Positions 58,942 to 64,000 of a stretch of DNA of 64,000 bases are shown piece after piece. The position numbers and the translations under genes were made by a program. The notes beneath the pieces were generated by a model that made no database searches, was not told the DNA's origin, and saw nothing but the letters and a program-made list of their open reading frames with translations. Source of the DNA: NCEH01 sp002257205 (GTDB lineage Bacteria > Pseudomonadota > Alphaproteobacteria > Rhizobiales > Xanthobacteraceae); the NCBI RefSeq assembly GCF_043195105.1, contig NZ_JBAFWO010000012.1; one strand, given 5' to 3'. How positions within the stretch are numbered: the stretch's first letter is position 1; every line of letters starts with the position of its first letter.

Positions 58942-61499
58942 GCACCGCCACGCCGGCGCATGCGGCGTCCCGCCTGCCCGTCAGCCTGCGGCTGGCGCTG
59001 CGCGAATTGCGCGGTGCGCGGCGCGGCTTCGGCATCTTCCTCGCCTGCCTCGCTTTGGGCGTCATGGCGATCGCCGGCATCGGCTCGTTCGCGGGCGCCT
59101 TGACCGACGGGCTGGCCCGCGAGGGGCGGGCGATCCTGGGCGGGGATGCCGGCTTCACCTTGATCCAGCGCGCGGCGAGCCCGCAGGAACAGGCCTTGCT
59201 GGAGGCCGGCGGCAAAGTGGGGCAGGTGGCGTTCCTGCGCGCCATGGCCCGCACCGGGGAGGGCGACGCCACCCTGGTGGAGCTGAAGGCGGTGGATGCC
59301 ACCTATCCCATGGTCGGCGCGGTGGAAACCACGCCCGCCGCGCCTTTGGCGGATCTCCTGGCGGAGCGTGATAACGCATTCGGCGCGCTGGCGGACGAGA
59401 CGCTCATGTCCCGCCTTTCGCTCAAGATCGGCGATATTCTGAGTGTCGGCGAGGCGCGTTTTCAGATCCGCGCGGTGCTCGACACCGAGCCGGACCGACT
59501 TTCCGCCGGTATCGGCTTTGGCCCGCGCCTGCTGGTCTCGGCCGCAGCCCTGCCGGCGACCCAGCTGATTCAGCCCGGCAGCCTGGTGCGCTGGAGCTAT
59601 CGGGTGCTGCTGGACGATCCCTCCGCCGCCGCCCTTGAGGCCTTCACAAAGAGCGTGCACGAGGGCGCGCCCGAGGCCGGGTTCGAAGTGCGCACCCGCG
59701 ATTCCGCCTCTCCCCAACTGGAGCGAAACGTCCGGCGCATCAGCCAATATCTCACTTTGGTGGGCCTCACCGCTTTGCTGGTGGGCGGGGTGGGCGTGGC
59801 CAATGCGGTCGCAAGCCACCTCGCCACCAAGCGCACCGTGATCGCGACCTTGAAGGCGCTCGGCGCCACCCGCGCCACCATCTTCGGCACTTATTTCTTC
59901 GAGGTGGCGATCCTCGCGGCAATCGGCATCGCCATCGGCCTCGTGCTGGGCGCCGCGCTGCCGTTCGTCGCCACTGCCGCCATATCCACACTCATTCCCT
60001 TTCCGCTGGCGCCGCATCTCGATCCGCTCGCGCTGGTGATGGCGGCACTCTATGGCGCCTTGGTCACGCTCGCCTTCACCTTGTGGCCGTTGGCGCGGGC
60101 GCAGGAGGCGCCGGTCTCCACCCTGTTCCGCGATGCGCTGGGGCAGGAGCGCCGCCGCCCGCAATGGCTCTATGCCGGCCTGTGTGCGCTGGCCATGGTC
60201 GCGCTCGCCGCCCTTGCCGTTCTGACAGCGGAGGACAAGCGCGCGGCCGTGATCTTCCTCGGCGCGGCAGCCTGCGTGTTCGGCCTGCTGCGGCTGGTGG
60301 CGATGGGCATTATGGTGCTGGCCGCACGCTTGCCGCGCCCGCGCAACACCATGGCGCGGCTCGCGCTCGCCAATATCCACCGGCCCGGCGCGCTCACCCC
60401 CACCGTGGTGCTGTCGCTCGGCCTTGGCCTCTCCCTGCTCACCGCCATCGCCCTGATCGACCGCAGCCTGACGCAGGAGATTTCCGGGGCGCTGTCGGAG
60501 AAGGCGCCGAGCTTCTTCTTCGTGGACGTGCCGAGCGCCGACGCGCAGGAATTCGCCGGCTTCATCGCCGCGCACGCGCCGGGCGCCGCCTATCGCGCCG
60601 TGCCCATGCTGCGCGGGCGCATCCTCGCCCTGAACGACGTGCCCGCCGAGCAGGTGAAGCCCTCCGCCGATGCCGCCTGGGTGCTGCAGAGCGACCGGGG
60701 CATTTCCACCGCAGCCGAGGTGCCGGAAGGCTCCAAGGTGGTGGAGGGCCAATGGTGGGGGCCGAACGAAACAGAGCCGCTGGTCTCGTTCGACAAGAAG
60801 CTGGCGCAGGGGCTGGGGCTGAAGCTCGGCGACACGGTGACGGTGAGCGTGCTCGGCCGGGCGATCAGTGCCCGCATCTCCAATCTGCGGGAGATCAAAT
60901 GGGAGCGGCTGGGCATCAATTTCGTCATGGTGTTCTCGCCCGCGACCTTCGCCGGCGCGCCCCACACCTTGCTCGCCACCCTGACCTTTCCCGACGGCGC
61001 CGACGCCGCGCGCGAAATTCCCTTGTTGCGGGACATGGCGCGCGCCTATCCCGCCATCACCACCATTCGTGTGAAAGAGGCGCTGGAGCAGGCCAATAAG
61101 ATGGTCGGCGACCTCGCCTTCGGCATCCGCATCGCCTCGCTGGTGACGCTGCTCACCTCGGTGCTGGTGCTGGCCGGTGCCTTGGCGGCGGGGCATCAGC
61201 ACCGGGTGTATGACGCGGTAATCCTGAAGACGCTCGGCGCCACGCGCGGCCGGCTGATCCTCGCCTATGGGCTGGAATATGCCGGGCTCGGTTTGGTGAC
61301 GGCCCTGTTCGCCATCGCCGCCGGCTCGCTCGCCGCCCATGGGGTGGTGACGCGGGTGATGGAAATCGGCTTCTCCTTCGCCCCCGGCGCGGCGGCCGGC
61401 GCGATGGCTCTGGCGCTGGTGTTCACCCTCGGCTTCGGCCTGCTCGGCACCTGGCGGGCGCTGAGCGAAAAGCCGGTGCGGGTGTTGCGGCATCTGTAA
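58938..61499 (+). CDS. FtsX/YbbP-type ABC exporter permease
   Basis: An 853-residue permease with two FtsX domains and large periplasmic parts. The first membrane segment is residues about 27-50 (GIFLACLALGVMAIAGIGSF). Central segments (YLTLVGLTALLVGGVGVANA, VAILAAIGIAIGLVLGAALP, ALVMAALYGALVTLAFTLWP) and the last four (GIRIASLVTLLTSVLVLAGA to LGFGLLGTWRALSEKPVRVL) follow. It belongs to the YbbP family paired with YbbA. Divergent linkage to the arylesterase points to export or extraction of a lipid-like compound. Substrate unknown. Confidence 0.92.
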   Translation: MSTATPAHAASRLPVSLRLALRELRGARRGFGIFLACLALGVMAIAGIGSFAGALTDGLAREGRAILGGDAGFTLIQRAASPQEQALLEAGGKVGQVAFLRAMARTGEGDATLVELKAVDATYPMVGAVETTPAAPLADLLAERDNAFGALADETLMSRLSLKIGDILSVGEARFQIRAVLDTEPDRLSAGIGFGPRLLVSAAALPATQLIQPGSLVRWSYRVLLDDPSAAALEAFTKSVHEGAPEAGFEVRTRDSASPQLERNVRRISQYLTLVGLTALLVGGVGVANAVASHLATKRTVIATLKALGATRATIFGTYFFEVAILAAIGIAIGLVLGAALPFVATAAISTLIPFPLAPHLDPLALVMAALYGALVTLAFTLWPLARAQEAPVSTLFRDALGQERRRPQWLYAGLCALAMVALAALAVLTAEDKRAAVIFLGAAACVFGLLRLVAMGIMVLAARLPRPRNTMARLALANIHRPGALTPTVVLSLGLGLSLLTAIALIDRSLTQEISGALSEKAPSFFFVDVPSADAQEFAGFIAAHAPGAAYRAVPMLRGRILALNDVPAEQVKPSADAAWVLQSDRGISTAAEVPEGSKVVEGQWWGPNETEPLVSFDKKLAQGLGLKLGDTVTVSVLGRAISARISNLREIKWERLGINFVMVFSPATFAGAPHTLLATLTFPDGADAAREIPLLRDMARAYPAITTIRVKEALEQANKMVGDLAFGIRIASLVTLLTSVLVLAGALAAGHQHRVYDAVILKTLGATRGRLILAYGLEYAGLGLVTALFAIAAGSLAAHGVVTRVMEIGFSFAPGAAAGAMALALVFTLGFGLLGTWRALSEKPVRVLRHL

Positions 61500-61717
61500 G
61501 CGGTGACCGGCTGCGCGGGTGGGGAAAGATTTTCGCGATTTGCGCTTTGGGCAAATTTATTTTTGCCCTCCGTCGCCCGACGCAAGCGTATGGAATATAA
61601 TCCTAAATTTCATCCATGAGCTTATGAAAAGCGCCTGAAATGGCGCAATTTCAATAAGGAATTTATTCCTATCGTTCGGGGCGGCCTTATCCTTAAGGAA
61701 AGGAGAGGGGCTGAACC

Positions 61718-62124
61718 ATGTATCGGTGGCGATCAAACGATCCTGTGTTCGATCCAGATCTGCGAGAGCTTTTGGAGATACGCGCGGCTTTGGCGGAGCT
61801 GAGTTTTCTCGTCAAGACCCTGCGGCTGCGCGAGGCGGTCCGCAAAGCGAATTTCAATCCCTACCAGCCGCGCGTTCCACGCAATCATCCCGATGGCGGG
61901 CAGTGGGGCGGGCCGGGCGGCATCGCAATTCTGCCGGTGGCGTTCAAGCCCCGGACGCGCCGGCGCGGCAGCCCGCAGCTGCCGCCATGGCAGGAGGGCG
62001 ACCCGCCCCGCATCACTATCACGCCGCGTGTCCCGGAAATCGGAGACAACGGCGGCCCACCTCTTGAGGAGCCGCCGCCGGTTCCCCGCGCGGGCCGCCC
62101 ACCGCGCAGGACCGCACGCAGAGT
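61718..62124 (+). pseudogene. Polymorphic-toxin-like gene, N-terminal part interrupted by the hairpin element
   Basis: From the ATG at 61718 (AAGGAAAGGAGAGG just upstream) the frame encodes MYRWRSNDPVFDPDLRELLE, a helical region, then FNPYQPRVPRNHPDGGQW. That proline/glycine-rich motif often precedes toxin domains in alphaproteobacterial secreted-effector genes. A Pro/Arg-rich linker follows (GDNGGPPLEEPPPVPRAGRP). At 62125 the 134-bp element begins and the frame soon stops (62191). Deleting bases 62125-62258 joins this frame to the downstream toxin domain, giving ...TARRV-AVKRAAGWLLR. The product, as it stands, lacks the toxin. Confidence 0.7.
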
Positions 62125-62258
62125 GCGATCCGCCCATAGGGAACCACTTAGTGGTTCCCTATGGGCGGTGAATCGCCCTCTAACTTATTGAATAGAGGCG
62201 GATTCACTGCCCATGTTGAATTGCCGTGGGCAAATCAACATGGGCAGATCCGGCTCTA
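62125..62258 (-). repeat. 134-bp three-hairpin element, copy 2 (inside the toxin gene)
   Basis: Inverted relative to copy 1. Hairpin B: CGCCCATAGGGAACCAC (62131-62147), loop TTA, perfect 17-bp complement to 62167. Core (62168-62207) is identical to copy 1. Hairpin A: TGCCCATGTTGAATTGCC (62208-62225), loop GTG, complement to 62246 with one A-A mismatch. Compared with copy 1, hairpin B differs at two positions and hairpin A at two positions, each with the matching change in the opposite arm. The element interrupts the toxin reading frame. No clear target duplication is seen. Confidence 0.9.
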
Positions 62259-62262
62259 AGCG

Positions 62263-62706
62263 GTGAAGCGGGCTGCGGGCTGGCTGCTGCGTGCGGTTCG
62301 TGCCGGCGCCAACCTGCACGCCAAGCTCTTTATAGGCGTGCTGGAAGGGGCGAGATGGGTCATTGACGTCTACAGTCCCTACATCATGGCCTATCTTGAG
62401 CCGCCAAAGACCTTGGCGGAACTTCAGGCGGCTGTGAAAACACCCGCAGCGGGAACCGACGTGCATCATATTGTCGAGCAGACGGCGGCGGCCGAAGCTG
62501 GCTTTCCACCGGAGATGATTGAGGGGCCGGAAAATCTGGTGCGGATTTCAAGGCTGAAGCATTGGGAGATCAGCGGGTGGTATCAAAGGGCAAATGATGA
62601 ATATGAAGGCCTTTCACCGCGCGGATTCCTGAAGGATAAAAGTTGGGCTGAGCCTCAGAGGGTTGGCTTTAAAGCTCTCGTCAAACATGGGATTCTAAAG
62701 CCATGA
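62263..62706 (+). CDS. Toxin C-terminal domain, nuclease-like (HHxxEQ)
   Basis: A 147-codon open frame beginning at a GTG right after the hairpin element. It reads KRAAGWLLRAVRAGANLHAK, LEPPKTLAELQAAVKTPAAG, then TDVHHIVEQTAAAEAGFPPE and MIEGPENLVRISRLKHWEIS, ending KALVKHGILKP. The His-His-x-x-Glu motif and downstream Asn/His residues resemble HNH/EndoVII-type toxin nucleases, but no named family is claimed. It was probably the C-terminus of the upstream interrupted gene. Its stop overlaps the immunity gene start (ATGA at 62703), the arrangement of toxin/immunity pairs. With the N-terminal part cut off it may be silent. Confidence 0.75.
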   Translation: MKRAAGWLLRAVRAGANLHAKLFIGVLEGARWVIDVYSPYIMAYLEPPKTLAELQAAVKTPAAGTDVHHIVEQTAAAEAGFPPEMIEGPENLVRISRLKHWEISGWYQRANDEYEGLSPRGFLKDKSWAEPQRVGFKALVKHGILKP

Positions 62707-63075
62707 AGAAGCGGATACTAAACGAAATGCAGACGAATGAGCTTGTCGATGCCTATGCTCAGATCGGCATGTTGCAATATTCAGCTTTGGATGATGGCAA
62801 GATAAGTAAATATAATCGCCATTATGACGAAAAAAGGAGAAATAGAGGAGGAGATGAAGTCGCGTCCAGGAGATGAGAGGCGCGCTCTCATGGTTCTCTA
62901 CGGTTACCCAAACATGCAGGTGCGCTTGAACGCGGCCACCGCAACGCTCGCAGTTGAGCCGCAAGCGGCACGTCGATTATTAGAGGAAATCTATGCATCT
63001 GGCTGGCCGCCACAAGCTTACGATGCGGGAATGCGATTGAGACGCCTCGATGATGGAACTTTTAAGCCGAAATAG
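62703..63075 (+). pseudogene. DUF2019 immunity-like protein, module 1, frameshifted
   Basis: From the ATG at 62703 the frame gives MKKRILNEMQTNELVDAYAQ, IGMLQYSALDDGKISKYNRH, then shifts after YDEK at a run of six A (around 62828-62833). In the next frame it continues with EEEMKSRPGDERRALMVLYG, YPNMQVRLNAATATLAVEPQ and ends LRRLDDGTFKPK at 63075. The joined product matches DUF2019, helical-repeat proteins that accompany this toxin type. An internal ATG at 62824 could still express the C-terminal two-thirds. The frameshift could be decay, A-tract slippage or a sequencing error. Confidence 0.75.
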
Positions 63076-63096
63076 TCCGGGCAGGGTAGCGCCGAC

Positions 63097-63333
63097 CTGC
63101 TTGAGCAGACGGCGGCGGCCGAAGCGGGCTTTCCAAAGGAGATGATCGAGGGGCCGGAAAATCTGGTGCGGATCTCCAGGCTGAAGCATTGGGAAATTAC
63201 GGCGTGGTATCAAACATCTAATTCAGATATTGGAGGGGTTTCCCCACGAACATTTCTAAAGGACAAGAGTTGGGGTGAGAGGAAAATATTTGGTCTCGAT
63301 GCTTTGATTAAAGGCGGAGTGCTAAAGCCGTGA
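63097..63333 (+). pseudogene. Toxin C-terminal remnant, module 2
   Basis: A second copy of the toxin end: LLEQTAAAEAGFPKEMIEGP, ENLVRISRLKHWEITAWYQT, ending LDALIKGGVLKP. It lacks the VHHIV part and everything before it, starting abruptly 21 bases after the module 1 immunity stop. It has no start codon of its own. It is an orphan fragment left by tandem duplication; the repeat period to module 1 is 627 bp. Confidence 0.75.
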
Positions 63334-63701
63334 AAAAGCCGAAACTGAGCGAGATGCAGACAAATTAACTTGTCGATGTCTTCGCTGGCATCGGGATATT
63401 GCAATATAATGCGTTGGATTTAGGTCATCTTGAAAAATATAATCGGCTCTTTAAAGAAAGAACAAAAATGGAAGATGAATTGAAGTCGCGCCCAGGTGAT
63501 GAGCGGCGTGCTCTCAAAGTGCTCTATGGCTATCCTAACATGCAAGTTCGCTTGAATGCCGCAACGGCAACGTTGGCTGTCGCTCCTGAAGCTGCGCGGC
63601 AGTTGCTCGAGGAGATCCAGGCGTCGCAATGGCCTCCCCAAGCCCTTGATGCGGGAATGCGACTGAGAAATCTAGACAATGGAGTTTTTAAACCGACATA
63701 G
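63330..63701 (+). pseudogene. DUF2019 immunity-like protein, module 2, nonsense mutation
   Basis: Starts with GTG at 63330 overlapping the toxin-remnant stop. KKPKLSEMQTN is followed by TAA where module 1 has GAG (Glu). Beyond the stop the frame is intact: LVDVFAGIGILQYNALDLGH, MEDELKSRPGDERRALKVLY, YPNMQVRLNAATATLAVAPE, ending LRNLDNGVFKPT at 63701. An internal ATT/ATG (e.g. 63469) might reinitiate. The DUF2019 domain itself is conserved, suggesting recent inactivation. Confidence 0.75.
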
Positions 63702-63726
63702 GCCAAACAGATGCAGTCCGATGTGC

Positions 63727-63965
63727 GCCCAGTTTGTCAAGCAGGCAGCAAAATTACTCGGATTCCGCGCGAGATGATCGAGGGGCCGGAAAATCTGGTG
63801 CGGATCTCCAGGCTGAAGCGTTGGGAGATAACGGCGTGGTATCAAAGTAAAAATGCGGAATATGACGGCCTTTCACCGCGCGGATTCCTGAAGGATAAAA
63901 GTTGGGCTGAGCGACAGAGGGTTGGCCTCGAAGCTCTCGTTGATCATGGGGTTCTAAAACCATGA
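63727..63965 (+). pseudogene. Toxin C-terminal remnant, module 3
   Basis: A third, shorter copy of the toxin end: IPREMIEGPENLVRISRLKR, WEITAWYQSKNAEYDGLSPR, ending GLEALVDHGVLKP. It is preceded by unrelated residues (SDVRPVCQAGSKITR) and lacks the catalytic-like part. The last bases overlap the next immunity start. The offset from module 2 is 632 bp. Confidence 0.7.
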
Positions 63966-64000
63966 AGAAGCGGATATTAAACGAAATACAGACGAATGAG
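63962..64000 (+). CDS. DUF2019 immunity-like protein, module 3, cut by the window end
   Basis: Only MKKRILNEIQTNE is visible before the window ends. It has the module 1 sequence with GAG where module 2 has a stop, so this copy may be intact. The ATG overlaps the toxin remnant stop. Confidence 0.65.
   Translation, partial: MKKRILNEIQTNE

Overview
The window is high-GC DNA (GC-rich third positions, long open antisense frames) and reads like a chromosome segment of an alphaproteobacterium of the order Hyphomicrobiales, probably close to Xanthobacteraceae. This rests on gene content: cobaltochelatase cobS/cobT next to a small J-domain protein and bolA, DUF2244 divergent from nth, DUF736, DUF2285 and DUF932 remnants typical of alphaproteobacterial integrative elements, and FCD-type GntR and ArsR regulators. 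A perfect 16-bp parS site at 54903-54918 suggests the right half lies in an origin-proximal part of a chromosome, or on a ParB-dependent replicon.

Layout. 1-1.9 kb: end of an ABC uptake system (permease, binding protein) and a GntR regulator. 2.1-3.7 kb: a scar with a frameshifted amino-acid-type binding protein, an IS3-family transposase remnant and a VIT-family C-terminal remnant. 3.7-10.3 kb: an extracytoplasmic flavin redox cluster (ApbE, PepSY flavodoxin/FAD reductase, DUF2271 protein, poly-Asp protein, two-component system, divergent PepSY protein). A shared 11-bp-period direct repeat in both promoter regions is probably the response-regulator site. 10.4-23.5 kb: a copper/silver-type resistance island (His-tailed EamA transporter, 38-aa membrane protein, Met-rich multicopper oxidase, CusA/CusB-like pump parts, two-component system). 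It is bracketed by decayed mobile-element genes (UvrD-like helicase, DUF2285, XRE regulator on the left; DUF736, Toprim-type protein, DUF932 on the right). 23.9-28.5 kb: an ArsR-permease-thioredoxin-OsmC operon, a Spy-like periplasmic protein and a ferric-reductase-like flavocytochrome.

29-61.5 kb is mostly housekeeping: tRNA-Gly, ettA, a trans-aconitate methyltransferase, metNIQ, an ArsR/SDR pair with an operator, a TetR-controlled RND pump, DUF3574 and EI24 proteins, nth, DUF2244, an Ada-like methyltransferase, cobT/cobS, a J-domain protein, bolA, queC, a GNAT, a BI-1 family protein, an arylesterase and a LolD/FtsX-type exporter. 61.7-64 kb holds a decaying tandem array of toxin C-terminal and DUF2019 immunity modules, which runs off the window.

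The most novel signal is a 134-bp element present twice in opposite orientation (44124-44257 and 62125-62258). It is built of three consecutive hairpins around an identical 40-bp core. The outer hairpins differ between the copies at four base pairs that are all compensated. The second copy interrupts the toxin gene, and removing exactly 134 bp restores one reading frame. It looks like a small non-autonomous mobile or REPIN-like element whose stem structure is under selection.
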